Below, in pieces: positions 55,195-63,508 of a stretch of 64,000 bases of DNA. Position 1 is the first letter of the stretch. Each line of letters opens with the position of its first letter. Under the pieces are notes generated by a model. It searched no databases. It had not been told where the DNA came from and worked only from the letters and a program-made list of their open reading frames with translations. The DNA comes from AWTP1-13 sp963820375 (GTDB lineage: Bacteria > Pseudomonadota > Alphaproteobacteria > Rhizobiales > Hyphomicrobiaceae): NCBI GenBank assembly GCA_963820375.1, contig CAWFZX010000019.1, positions 314,875 through 378,874 on the forward strand, given 5' to 3'. Made by a program: the position numbers and the translations under genes.

Positions 55195-55371
55195 CTGTCA
55201 CTCCCCTCACCCAATGCGCCCCGAAGCGGACATACGACGCATCGTCCCCAAGCGCCGCGGCGAGAGGAGACTAGCGTCGCTGTACGGCAGGTGAGTAGAG
55301 CCGCGCACGGGCCTCGCGCCGGTGGTGCCGCCCCCCTATGATGCGCATCCCACCAAGTCCGGAGCACGCCC

Positions 55372-55725
55372 ATGCCCCGCTTCGTCGCCGTCTACACCAT
55401 GAAGCCGGAAGACCTCGCCGCCTTCCGCGCGCGCCCCAAATCCGAGCAGAAGGCGATCGACAAGGTCGGCCTGAAGGCGTGGGAGGAGTGGGGCAAGCGC
55501 AACGCCGCCGCCATCGTCGCGACCGACGTCATGGTGGGCAAGACCAGGCGCGTCACCAAATCCGGCATCGCCGATGCGCAGAACCAGATCGTCGGCTTTC
55601 TGATCGTCGAAGCCGCCGATATCGCCGCCGCCGCCGGCCTCTTCCAGGACCACCCGCACATCACCATCTTCCCCGGCGACGGCATCGACGTCATGCCCGT
55701 CGTCACGGGGCCGCCAGAGGACTAG
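55372..55725 (+). CDS. YCII-like dimeric alpha/beta-barrel protein
   Basis: 117 residues: 'RFVAVYTMKPEDLAAFR' strand-helix start, 'AIVATDVMVGKTRRV', 'QIVGFLIVEAADIAAAAGLF' and 'HPHITIFPGDGIDVMPV'. The layout is that of YCII/DGPF-type proteins, a ferredoxin-like fold of unknown biochemical role. Five bases separate it from the DUF2200 gene, so the two form an operon; codon use is clean, unlike the decayed surroundings. Confidence 0.72.
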   Translation: MPRFVAVYTMKPEDLAAFRARPKSEQKAIDKVGLKAWEEWGKRNAAAIVATDVMVGKTRRVTKSGIADAQNQIVGFLIVEAADIAAAAGLFQDHPHITIFPGDGIDVMPVVTGPPED

Positions 55726-55730
55726 CCGCC

Positions 55731-56195
55731 ATGAAGCAAGCAACAGCCAGGGCCGCCGCCAACTGGCGCCGCGTCTATGCCATGCCCGTCGCGAGCGTCT
55801 ATCCCTCCTATATTGCCAAGGCGGAGAAGAAGGGCCGCACCCGGGCCGAGGTCGACGAGATCTTCCGCTGGCTCACCGGCCACAGCCAGGCCTCGCTGGA
55901 AGCCGAGCTTGCGAAGAAGACGAGCTTTGAGGATTTCTTCGCGCACGCGCCAAAGATGAACCCGTCTCGCTTTCTGATCACCGGCGTCGTATGCGGCGTC
56001 CGCGTGGAGGAGATTCAGGAGCCGATGATGCGCGAGATCCGCTACCTCGACAAACTCATCGACGAACTCGCCAAGGGCAAGGCGATGGAAAAGATCCTCC
56101 GCAAAATAACCGCGCGCGCAAGCTCGCTCGCGGTGGACCGCAGCACCGTCGAGATCGACCTCGACGACTGGACACGGGAGCACATGGGGCTTTGA
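55731..56195 (+). CDS. DUF2200 family protein
   Basis: 154 residues. 'RVYAMPVASVYPSYIAKAEK', 'GRTRAEVDEIFRWLTG', 'SRFLITGVVCGVRVEEIQEP' and 'IRYLDKLIDELAKGKAMEKI' follow the DUF2200 family along its full length, plus a C-terminal extension. Function unknown; an alpha/beta protein often found in accessory regions. Start at 55731 just after the YCII-like stop. Confidence 0.85.
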   Translation: MKQATARAAANWRRVYAMPVASVYPSYIAKAEKKGRTRAEVDEIFRWLTGHSQASLEAELAKKTSFEDFFAHAPKMNPSRFLITGVVCGVRVEEIQEPMMREIRYLDKLIDELAKGKAMEKILRKITARASSLAVDRSTVEIDLDDWTREHMGL

Positions 56196-56932
56196 TACCG
56201 CACGGGCCGGCTCTCAGGGGCCGCCCTCCGCGAGTTCCTGACGAGCCCGTCAGGGATTGGCTGGCTCGGCGAGATGGCGCGAATGACCACCTCTGGATGG
56301 ATGATGCTGCGGAAGATGTCGATTTGCGCCGGCGTCAGCTTCGGGAACGCCCACCAAGGATCGAAACTAGCCTTGAGTCTTGCCAGCAAGGCTTGCGGCT
56401 CGAGCGCATCCCAGGTGGCCAGTTCGTCGCAGGTGATGGTCGTGCCGGATGGGAACAGGAGGGTCAGCTCCTGCGCCTCGCGCTCGATCTGGCTGCGGTT
56501 GATGTTGCTCAGCACCGCAATGTGGCAGAACGGGAAGGCATAGCCGCCAGCATGGCGGCCTTCCTTCTGCATCAGCATGCCCGCCTGAGGGTGCCTGCGG
56601 CACTCATCCATCAGCCGCAGCATATATCCGCGCGCCTGCCGACGCGGATGTGGGACAACCGTGGCAGTGCCACGCCGCGTGATCGTGACCGTGTCCGCGT
56701 TGACGCTACCCAGCTCGGCGAGCCGCCAGTCCTTCACCTCGATGACGAGTACGCCGACCTCCGGAAGGATCGCGATCAGATCCGGATAGCGCCGCCGCAC
56801 CACCGGCTCGTAATAGATGAGGCAATCGTCCGGAAGCCGCGCCAACGTCGCGAAGACGCGCCTCTCGCCGGCCGTGCTCGACGCCGGCAACGTGTCTGGG
56901 ATCATCTCCGCCATGGCGTCTGGCAATGCCAT
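56042..56932 (-). pseudogene. NERD-domain protein, truncated (likely lost helicase)
   Basis: Residues 20-70 form the NERD nuclease-related core: 'ERRVFATLARLPDDCLIYYE', then 'DLIAILPEVGVLVIEVKDWR' with the catalytic-type Asp and E-x-K. In larger relatives a UvrD-like helicase follows. Here recognisable sequence stops at about residue 225 ('IFRSIIHPEVVIRA', near 56250) and the frame then runs antisense through the DUF2200 gene. The helicase part is missing, so the gene was probably cut by a rearrangement near 56200-56250. Confidence 0.75.
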
Positions 56933-57094
56933 TTGCTTGGGTTAATGTCGAGTAGCAGAGGCCAGCTTCGGGCTTGAGCAGCCGCCTCCTACCGAACAGG
57001 CCTCCTATTCGCAAATGTGATCTCAAATGCCCCGGAGCCAGAAGCTGAAGCTCGAATTGGGCAACGCAGCAAATCCGTTCTGTGTCGGACCATG

Positions 57095-57241
57095 TCACTG
57101 TTTAAGACGGCGCAAAATTGCGCGCCGTGATCGTCGGCGGCGCCAGAGGCGGGCAATGCCCCAGCCTATACTCGCCCACATCAGCCCGACGATCAGCGCG
57201 ACCACTGCCAACGTAGCATTGATCAGATCTTCTGGGCCCAT
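57095..57241 (-). CDS. Possible 48-residue membrane protein
   Basis: Starts MGPEDLINATLAVV with one long hydrophobic helix ('ALIVGLMWASIGWGIARLW') and a strongly basic end ('RRRRSRRAILRRLKQ'), a positive-inside layout. No clear ribosome site; tentative. Confidence 0.3.
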   Translation of the reverse strand: MGPEDLINATLAVVALIVGLMWASIGWGIARLWRRRRSRRAILRRLKQ

Positions 57242-57519
57242 CAAATGCTCCGCGCGCGCGGGTGCGCAGCCCCACGCCAACCTCGCGATAGTTGCATGGT
57301 GCACACGGTAGCTCATATCAATCAATGACATCGCTACGCGTGCGCGCGAGCCCGATACTGGGTCGTTATGGCCCCGTTATTGTTGCTTCAGCTTGATCTA
57401 GCCTAGATGACGAAAGGAGACCGGCCTACTCACCTTGCCTCCTTTGTCTCTCTGTTTCTCTCTCCCACTACGAAACGGTGCGCGCGCTGCGATCGGCGAC
57501 GAGGGCTAGGATGTCACCC

Positions 57520-57549
57520 AAAAAAAAGGGCACCCTCCACTGAGTGCCC
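57520..57549 (-). terminator. Strong intrinsic terminator on the minus strand
   Basis: Read on the minus strand: GGGCAC, ten-base loop, GTGCCC, then eight T. The stem is at 57528-57533 and 57544-57549 and the T run at 57527-57520. It implies a minus-strand transcript arriving from above 57550, where no convincing protein gene is seen. Confidence 0.8.
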
Positions 57550-57575
57550 CTAAGCACTCTGAGGATACCAGGGCA

Positions 57576-57850
57576 GCGGACCGTTCCGCGTTCTTAGCGT
57601 CCCCGAGGAAACTTCGTGTCGGAGGCAAACATTTGGGCACCCTACTCCAACCCGGAGCCGGTGCCGCCTAGTGGGGCGAGAGCGGGATGATAGTCGCATT
57701 GCACCCCGCTCTCGCCGGCCCTCTTTGGCGGGAAAGCACGGGGACGCTCGCCAACGGGTAAGTCAAGCGTCCCCTGCTCCAGGGATGGTGGGAGCGACGA
57801 GCGGGATTTCGCACCGAGCCAGGGTTTGCGGAACTGACTGGTGCGAACCT
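57576..57850 (-). ncRNA. Hairpin-rich stretch, candidate structured RNA
   Basis: Inverted repeats follow one another upstream of the minus-strand terminator: GCGGA-4-TCCGC at 57576-57589; GGCACC...CTCC-5-GGAG...GGTGCC at 57636-57664; a perfect 12-bp stem GGCGAGAGCGGG at 57675-57686 with its partner at 57705-57716; and GGGGACGCT at 57740-57748 with AGCGTCCCC at 57766-57774. No known RNA family recognised. Strand is inferred from the terminator. Confidence 0.4.
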
Positions 57851-57909
57851 TTCGGCGGCGCCCCAATCGCAAAGTTATAGCATTACGTGGGGAGAGGATA
57901 TCTGATCAT

Positions 57910-58166
57910 ATGGCTATGCAAGTTGAGGGTGGTCGTAAGGTCGGATCAGGCCTGCTCGAGGCGGCCAGGTTGGCGGCAGAACTGGAAGCTGCGAGAGCGG
58001 GCGGCCGAAACCAAGCGTCTACAGGACGAGGGCACGCGCAAAGCCGCGGAAGAAGCAGCCCGGCCAGGAGCGGTTGAAGGATGTGCGCGAGAACCAAAGC
58101 TGGCTCGAACAGTATGGCCCGCTCGTGGGCTATCCGCTGGGCTTCCAGTCAGCTCTCGGTCGATGA
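57910..58166 (+). pseudogene. Small coiled-coil protein, frameshifted
   Basis: Readable pieces in order but in three frames: 'GLLEAARLAAELEAARA', then 'RAAETKRLQDEGTRKAAEEA', then 'QERLKDVRENQSWLEQYGPL' ending in TGA 58164. Joined, it would be a helical, charged protein of about 85 residues with a conserved-looking C-terminus ('YGPLVGYPLGFQSALGR'). Two or more single-base shifts; the last is at CCCGGCCAG near 58050. Function unknown. Confidence 0.45.
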
Positions 58167-58377
58167 GCAGGGCTATCCGCCGAAGAAACGGCGCCGCTAA
58201 ATGGTAAAGCACGAAGCCGGGGAGGCCGATGAAGGCGAAGCCCGCCGGCCAGGCCACGGGCCACCAGTGCACGTCGGGATAAAAGCTATCGACCCACGGA
58301 ACCCAGAGTGGTGTCAGGAGGCCGATGACAACGATGAGCCAAAACAGCACGCGCACGTTCCGTTGGCTTTCTGGCAT
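57946..58377 (-). CDS. Small membrane protein, copy 1 of a tandem pair
   Basis: Start at 58377 behind AGGGAG. Two hydrophobic helices, 'VLFWLIVVIGLLTPLWVPWV' and, after 'DSFYPDVHWWPVAW', 'PAGFAFIGLPGFVLYHLA'. The recognisable part is about 75 residues; the rest of the frame (to 57946) lies antisense to the coiled-coil remnant and looks non-coding, so the real end is uncertain. Paralogous to the gene at 58383-58574. Confidence 0.5.
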   Translation of the reverse strand: MPESQRNVRVLFWLIVVIGLLTPLWVPWVDSFYPDVHWWPVAWPAGFAFIGLPGFVLYHLAAPFLRRIALLIDRELTGSPADSPRAGHTVRASFGSRAHPSTAPGRAASSAALRVPSSCRRLVSAARSRSFQFCRQPGRLEQA

Positions 58378-58382
58378 CTGAC

Positions 58383-58574
58383 TTACTCCCTGCGGAGGTG
58401 CCAAAAGATTAGCGCCACACTAGTACAGACCAGCCACGCGCCCGGCCACCACACGACGCCAGGCAGCAGGCTCTCCACAATGGGTACAAAGATAACGGGG
58501 CTGCTGCCGATGACGACTCCGATGATGACTGCGAGGCAAAAATCAACGCGCTCGTTCCGCAGCCACGCTGACAT
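58383..58574 (-). CDS. Small membrane protein, copy 2 of a tandem pair
   Basis: 63 residues, 'RNERVDFCLAVIIGVVIGSS' then 'VESLLPGVVWWPGAWLVCTS'. It shares with copy 1 the order RN-RV helix, 'S..P.V.WWP.AW' and a second helix ending in a basic 'LRR'. Stop is 5 bp from the start of copy 1, so they form an operon. Function unknown. Confidence 0.5.
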   Translation of the reverse strand: MSAWLRNERVDFCLAVIIGVVIGSSPVIFVPIVESLLPGVVWWPGAWLVCTSVALIFWHLRRE

Positions 58575-58643
58575 CTGATTTTCCCTTACAAAACGCACTC
58601 TACTTTCTGTTGGTCCCTCAGGGATGGTAGGCAACGAGCACAA

Positions 58644-58838
58644 TTAGTCCTGCCCGGGCTCGGACATCCAGGACTCCAGAAGGGCCAGGATTTCTTCCGG
58701 CGTCTCTTTGACGTGGATGGAAAACTCCTTGCCGAAAACGATCTCTGTCACGTCAGGTATGCGCTGCATATGCGTGACCAACTCCATATTCACGTGCACG
58801 GGCAAATCGGCAGTAGTCCGCGTCAAAACAAGCCACAT
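58644..58838 (-). CDS. FlbD-like small protein
   Basis: 64 residues. 'MWLVLTRTTADLPVHVNMEL', 'VTHMQRIPDVTEIVFGKEFS' and 'IHVKETPEEILALL' follow the FlbD pattern of a short beta sheet and helix with 'V.VKE...EI'. Similar stand-alone proteins are common in rhizobia and need not be flagellar. The start at 58838 is 6 bases after AAGGA; 58844 would be too close to it. Confidence 0.65.
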   Translation of the reverse strand: MWLVLTRTTADLPVHVNMELVTHMQRIPDVTEIVFGKEFSIHVKETPEEILALLESWMSEPGQD

Positions 58839-59007
58839 TTGCATTCCTTCCCGCACTAGGCATGGTCCGTCACCTTACTCGCTATCCGATGCCGCCTTCT
58901 AGTGCTTCCCGCTCCAATTCAACAATCTCGCGCTCCAAGATGGCTTGCTACTGTCTCAGCTCACGGACGATGCCGTGGCAGGACGAGAGCATCTGACAAT
59001 TCGGACC

Positions 59008-59313
59008 TTAATGGGTGGCGATGCCTTTGGAAGGCAATCGGATGCTTGGCACTTCTTCGAGTGCCGTCAGCTTTAGGACCAGCTGCATGGTCGCCGCGAG
59101 TTCCGGGTCTGACTTCGCAGCATTGAATGCCTCGATCATGCGCTCGACCAGGGCCGACTGTTGCCTAATCTTGCAGACCTCGGCTTCGGTTACTTTGTCC
59201 TCATCGACACGCGCCAGACACCGGGCCAGACACCGTTGGGCTCGCGTCACCTCTAAAAGCACTTTGCGCGCCTCCCGCTGCACATGGGTCCGACATTTCG
59301 TGTGCCGTCTCAT
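59008..59313 (-). CDS. Helical hypothetical protein
   Basis: 101 residues, mostly helical, basic at the N-terminus ('MRRHTKCRTHVQREARKVLL') and ending 'LVLKLTALEEVPSIRLPSKG'. Composition and codon use look coding. No family recognised. Confidence 0.5.
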   Translation of the reverse strand: MRRHTKCRTHVQREARKVLLEVTRAQRCLARCLARVDEDKVTEAEVCKIRQQSALVERMIEAFNAAKSDPELAATMQLVLKLTALEEVPSIRLPSKGIATH

Positions 59314-59475
59314 CGCCGCTTACCCCGCTTAAGCTTTCTGCTCAACGTCCGTCTCGAGGACGAGTTGGACCGATCGGTATCGGTCTTCAACGGCCTTACT
59401 AAGGCGCCATGACATTCCGACGGAAGAGAGTATCTGACCTTTTGGCTATGCTGTGGGTGGCCGTAAGGTCAGGTC

Positions 59476-59999
59476 ATGCCTGCTTTAGTTAGTTCAGCGA
59501 TTTCCCGCTCGACAATGGTGACATGCTTGCGCAGCTCGCGCGCCATGCCGTGGCTCAGCGGCGGTGATCGCAGGCGCTCGAGCACCCTGGCGAGTGCTCG
59601 CGCTTCCTGGCGAGCGTCTCCTGGGCTTCGTCAGCTCGGGCTTGCGCGGCGGACCCTCAAACAGGCGATACCGCTCCGAGTTGATGCGCTTCCAGCCTGG
59701 GCACTTCGACTTGACCCAATTGCGGCTCGGTCCGCTCGAGTAGCGTGACGCCAGGCGCTGCTGACGACGCCCTTAAAACCGAACTTGTTGCAGTGATCGA
59801 ATAGAAGCGGGCCGTTCGGGAAGGTTTGCACCTCCTTCAAGAACGGCACGAGCGACTTGACGCAAAGCCGGTGCAGGTCGCGCTTGCGTTCTGACAACGG
59901 TAGGCCGCGCAAATCAACACCGTCCTCATGCAGCAGATAGAAGACGAGAAGCATCAGCTGGCTTTCGTCCGGGTGGCTAGTGCGCATTTGGGCCATCAA
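59476..59999 (-). pseudogene. Decayed ATP-dependent DNA ligase fragment
   Basis: A relative of the ligase at 52.4-53.0 kb. It preserves 'MRTSHPDESQLMLLVFYLLH', 'DGVDLRGLPLSERKRDLHRL' and 'FGFKGVVS'; after one missing base near 59755 it continues 'SRYSSGPSRNWVKSKCPGWK' and 'RYRLFEGPPRKPEL'. The N-terminal half with the adenylated Lys is absent. Sequence downstream reads 'SHGMARELRKHVTIVEREIA' ending in TGA 59476 after a further shift. Confidence 0.75.
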
Positions 60000-60300
60000 A
60001 CGGTAAAATGCGCGGAGCCCCGAGGGAATCAGGCCGACAATACGGAAAAGGCGATAGCCGCTTACGCGGCTTGCGCTGACTGTGCAACCACGCGATGCTC
60101 CGCCTTACGATTGGGCTCAAACAGAACGGCTTGCCCTTCTCGATGCCGATCCAGCTGCTACCGTAATGTCTGATTGGCTCAGTGAGGCTGCGCCGGGTCG
60201 GTCCTGCCTGCTCTTGCTGAATCGCCTGGGGAGTGCGCACGAGCGCCGGCATCAGCAAGGCGCAGGCGGCGAGGATTGCGATGATCATGGCGATCTTCAT
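59977..60300 (-). CDS. Possible exported protein, 3' end fused to ligase remnant
   Basis: 107 residues from ATG 60300 with a signal peptide (MKIAMIIAILAACALLMPAL). The middle ('HYGSSWIGIEKGKPFCLSPI') looks coding. The last ~20 codons overlap the ligase fragment out of frame, so the original C-terminus has probably been lost at the junction. Confidence 0.4.
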   Translation of the reverse strand: MKIAMIIAILAACALLMPALVRTPQAIQQEQAGPTRRSLTEPIRHYGSSWIGIEKGKPFCLSPIVRRSIAWLHSQRKPRKRLSPFPYCRPDSLGAPRILPFDGPNAH

Positions 60301-60621
60301 GCCGTCCCCCGCGCAACTGCTTCCAGTTCGCTTCATTGGAGTCGTGCAGCTTTCCCGCACTGCCGCACTCGACAGCCTTTGCAAGATAAATTGCTCGAGT
60401 GCTGTGCTGTAGGTCACAATTTTGAGCTTCGCCGCGAACGCGTGAATGGCGATCGCCGATCGCTGCGCATTCTCGGGTAACATTTCATACCATCGGTGAC
60501 CACTCGCAATGCGGCAGAGCAAGCAACCCTCCGTGCTCACATCGATCACAGCAATGTCATGAAACTTTGAAGGCTCGCAATTCCGTCTCACGGCGTTTTT
60601 GGTCGAGGAGGTGTCTTTGAA

Positions 60622-60837
60622 ATGTCGCGCTACTATTTTCACGTCAAGCGCGGCCAAGTGACCGTGCTCGACCAAGAAGGCTTGGACCTCCCCAATGTCG
60701 CCGGCGCTGAACGAGAGGCCGTGCGACGCGCGCAACAGATCGTTAACGGAGAGGGCATGAAGGGGGTGCCTGCCAATAACAAGATGATCATCGTCGCTGA
60801 CGACAAATGGCAAACGTTATTTGGCTTGCCATTTTAG
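60622..60837 (+). CDS. DUF6894-like small protein
   Basis: 71 residues, 'MSRYYFHVKRGQVTVLDQEG', 'LPNVAGAEREAVRRAQQIVN'. This is the short ferredoxin-like pattern ('RYYF.V..G....D.EG..L.....A...A') of DUF6894 proteins, widespread in rhizobia and of unknown role. No fold-breaking lesion. Confidence 0.72.
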   Translation: MSRYYFHVKRGQVTVLDQEGLDLPNVAGAEREAVRRAQQIVNGEGMKGVPANNKMIIVADDKWQTLFGLPF

Positions 60838-60849
60838 ACCTTGCTCAGC

Positions 60850-61098
60850 TCAGAGTGTGGTTTTCGACCGCGGATCACTAGCGGTTCCCACGTGCTCGGC
60901 CGGAACCACTGAAAACATAGACCCCAACTTCCCAGATCGCTGCAAAGTCCCTGGATGAGCTGTTAACTCCTCTGCATCGACCGTTCTTTCGAATTGCCAT
61001 TTCGCTTGCTCAGCTACCGGTGGAATATTGCGCCCCGTGACATCGAGCGAATAGGCAAAGGTTCGGCTGCTGCCCGCGCGGAATACATAGATCGACAT
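60850..61098 (-). CDS. Small hypothetical protein
   Basis: 82 residues starting 'MSIYVFRAGSSRTFAYSLDV' followed by 'TGRNIPPVAEQAKWQFERTV', a pattern of short rhizobial proteins of unknown function. The frame continues open upstream to 61233 but 61098 is the likelier start. Confidence 0.5.
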   Translation of the reverse strand: MSIYVFRAGSSRTFAYSLDVTGRNIPPVAEQAKWQFERTVDAEELTAHPGTLQRSGKLGSMFSVVPAEHVGTASDPRSKTTL

Positions 61099-61638
61099 TG
61101 CGGTTTGCCTGATCAAAACCGATGGAATGCAGCGGGCTCGAGGTCGTTCCAAGGAACCGAGCATCCAGTACCAAGGCTGTAGGACGGGAACTTTTTCCGC
61201 CCACGTTGCAAGCGAAGACTCGGCATATTGCATGTGCTGCCGAGCATGCCCCGAACAGCGCCGCCTCCTGGGTTACCTAAGGCCGGCGGGGGAAATTTTG
61301 GGCGACGCAGGCGCGACTAAAGTGATCCTTTGACCGGCGCGCCGTCCCGCCAGCATAGCGAAGCAACGGGGCAGATCACCGGCGACTTCTTGGTTCCGGC
61401 GGCTACGGGCGCGCGCCCTCAACCTCCCAACACGGCCCAGCGCGAAGGAGCGCCGCATCGAGGCGAAGGTCAGGCGGAGCACGACCAAGCGCCGGCGGAG
61501 TGCCAAGCCGGAGCTCCAGCGATCGGGTATCCCGCTGTACGGGCGGGAAATCCGATGGGGAATCGAGCCCCTATCGTTGGCCTCTTCATTTTTCAATTCC
61601 GGCCATGTTGGTGATCGACTGAGATATGGCATTCAGTG
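61099..61638. other. About 540 bp without a supported gene
   Basis: Frames on both strands are open but overlap each other and carry no domain, signal peptide or ribosome site. Confidence 0.4.
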
Positions 61639-62310
61639 TCAATTCCAGTCATTCGCCGTCCTTCCGGGCGGCGAGACAGAGGAACAGGATGGCTCCGTAG
61701 AAACTGCCGTTGGCGACCCGCCGGCGCGCTTCCTGGGCAAGCCGTCAACCAGCCCCGGACTGATTTCGCCAGCACGAGCGGCTGCGCTCGCGCCGCGCGA
61801 GAGTAGCGTCAGCAAGAAATCGGGGCACGTCGTCTGCACATAGCCGTGCGGTTCGACCGTCTGCACGCTGAACCCGGCTGCGGCGACGAGAGCCGGGAGC
61901 CGCCGCATGATGTAGGGTGCGTGCATCATGTGGCGCAGCACCCCGTCGACCGTGGACTGCAGCGGATCGCCTTTGAACAGGTGGACGGTGAGGGTCGCGA
62001 ACTCGCTGTTGAAAATCACGAGCTGCCCGCCCGGCTTGAGCACCCGGCGGGACTCGGCGAGCGCCCGCTCGGCATCGAGTAGATGCGAGTAGACCGTGTG
62101 CGCGATGACGAGGTCGAAGCAAGCATCCGACGCCCGGTGGCGCCAGCCTCGCCGACGGCGAATTAGACCCGCGGGTTTTCGCCGAACGCGTCGCGCGCCA
62201 TGTCGAGGAATACAGGAGACGGATCGATCCCGATGAGTCGCGCTGGCCCTATATGCTGCATGATGAGCTTCGTTGTTGCCCCGGTTCCCAGCTGATCTCC
62301 GGCCTCCGGC
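61639..62310 (-). pseudogene. SAM-dependent methyltransferase pseudogene
   Basis: Class I methyltransferase pieces in order: 'QLGTGATTKLIMQHIGPARL' (motif I), 'IGIDPSPVFLDMARDAFGEN', then an in-frame TAA near 62165 and a frameshift, then 'FDLVIAHTVYSHLLDAERAL' (motif IV-V), 'ESRRVLKPGGQLVIF' and 'AAGFSVQTVEPHGYVQT' to the stop at 61639. One stop and one shift make it non-functional. Confidence 0.75.
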
Positions 62311-62538
62311 TTCCGCGGGCAGAGAAATCTGTGGCCTGCATTGCGGGCTCAGATGCACGGACGTTCAGCGACGTGGCGACGGCGTCCAACACCTCACGCG
62401 GCTGCTCGCGGATGCGGGTGTAAAAGATCGGTCATGGTGGCCGGCACCACCAATACTCCTCCGCTTTGCATTCAGCTTCTGCCGCCCCCGTCGGGACGAC
62501 CGCGCAGGGGGAAGTGTGCCAAATCGGAAGTTGCGTTC

Positions 62539-63508
62539 TCATTCGATCACCTCGTCGGCGCGGAAAAGGAGAGAGAGGGGAATTTGGATGCCCAAGGACC
62601 GCGCTGTCGCTGAATTGATGACTAATTCGAATGCCGTAGGTTGCTGAATAGGCAGATCACTCGGCTGGGCACCTTTTAAGATGAGTGCCGCGTAGGTGCC
62701 GAGTTTTTGAAAAGTGCGGGCTAGGCTCGGCCCGTAGCTCATCAGGCCGCCAACTTCGGGAACTGGCGGAATTCGTAAGTTGCCGGAAGCGAATGACGCT
62801 TGGCCAATGCGACAAGTTGGACGCGTTGGCTGAAAAAGAGCCACATCATTACTGACGAGTACCGCGCCGACTTGAGCACTAACAAGCTGCGCGAATGCTG
62901 GTTCGAGGTCATCTGGATTGCGCGCCTTGGCGACTTGCAAGGACTGCCCGGTGGATCGAGCAACGTCTTCGATTTCCTGCAGCACGTCTTGATTGTCTGG
63001 ATTTACCAAAACGCCGACAGTTGCGTTTTGTGGGAGGCTCCCGGATAAGTTCAAGACGCTTGAGAGTAAGTGTCGCTGTCATCAGGCTATGCCGGTGGCG
63101 TTACCTCCGGGTCGAGCGAAACTTTTTACCAGCCCGAGCTTCACCGGGTCTGACGCAATGTTGAATACGATGGGAACGGTCGACGTAGCGCGCTTTGCGG
63201 CGAGCGCAACCACATTGCCTCCCGCCATGATCAAGGTTGGGTTGAGGCGCAGGAGCTCTTGTGTGAGTTCGGGAAGCCTATCGTAGTTCCCTCGTGCCCA
63301 CCGACGTTCTATCGAGACGTTTCTTCCGTCCACGTAGCCCCACTCCGCGAGACCTTTGTTCGAACGCTGCCTCAACATCCGGGATCGGCATATCAGGTGA
63401 ACCCCCGCTTAACCAACCAATGACAGGGATCGCTGGCTGCTGTGCGTGCGCAGCAAGCGGCCATGCCGCCGTGCTACCGATGAACGTGATGAACTCCCGC
63501 CGCCTCAT
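62539..63508 (-). pseudogene. ABC transporter substrate-binding protein pseudogene
   Basis: Matches the family of 'MRRREFI' exported binding proteins (ABC_sub_bind). Pieces in order: signal peptide 'MRRREFITFIGSTAAWPLAA', 'IPVIGWLSGGSPDM', after a shift near 63350 'GLAEWGYVDGRNVSIERRWA' and 'YDRLPELTQELLRLNPTLIM', 'FARPGGNATGIA' then a stop near 63082, and after another shift 'VGVLVNPDNQDVLQEIEDVA' to 'SLGIQIPLSLLFRADEVIE'. Partner ABC permease and ATPase genes are not present. Confidence 0.82.

Noticed and set aside
60301..60813. Long minus-strand frame upstream of the exported protein, with a PilZ-like 'IAVIDVSTEGCLL' stretch
   Set aside because: The upstream half is antisense to the DUF6894-like gene and the PilZ resemblance is one short motif; not enough for a call.
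62451..62460. CTCCTCCGC as a right attachment site matching the selC 3' end
   Set aside because: Only nine bases match and the flanks do not; expected by chance in this composition.
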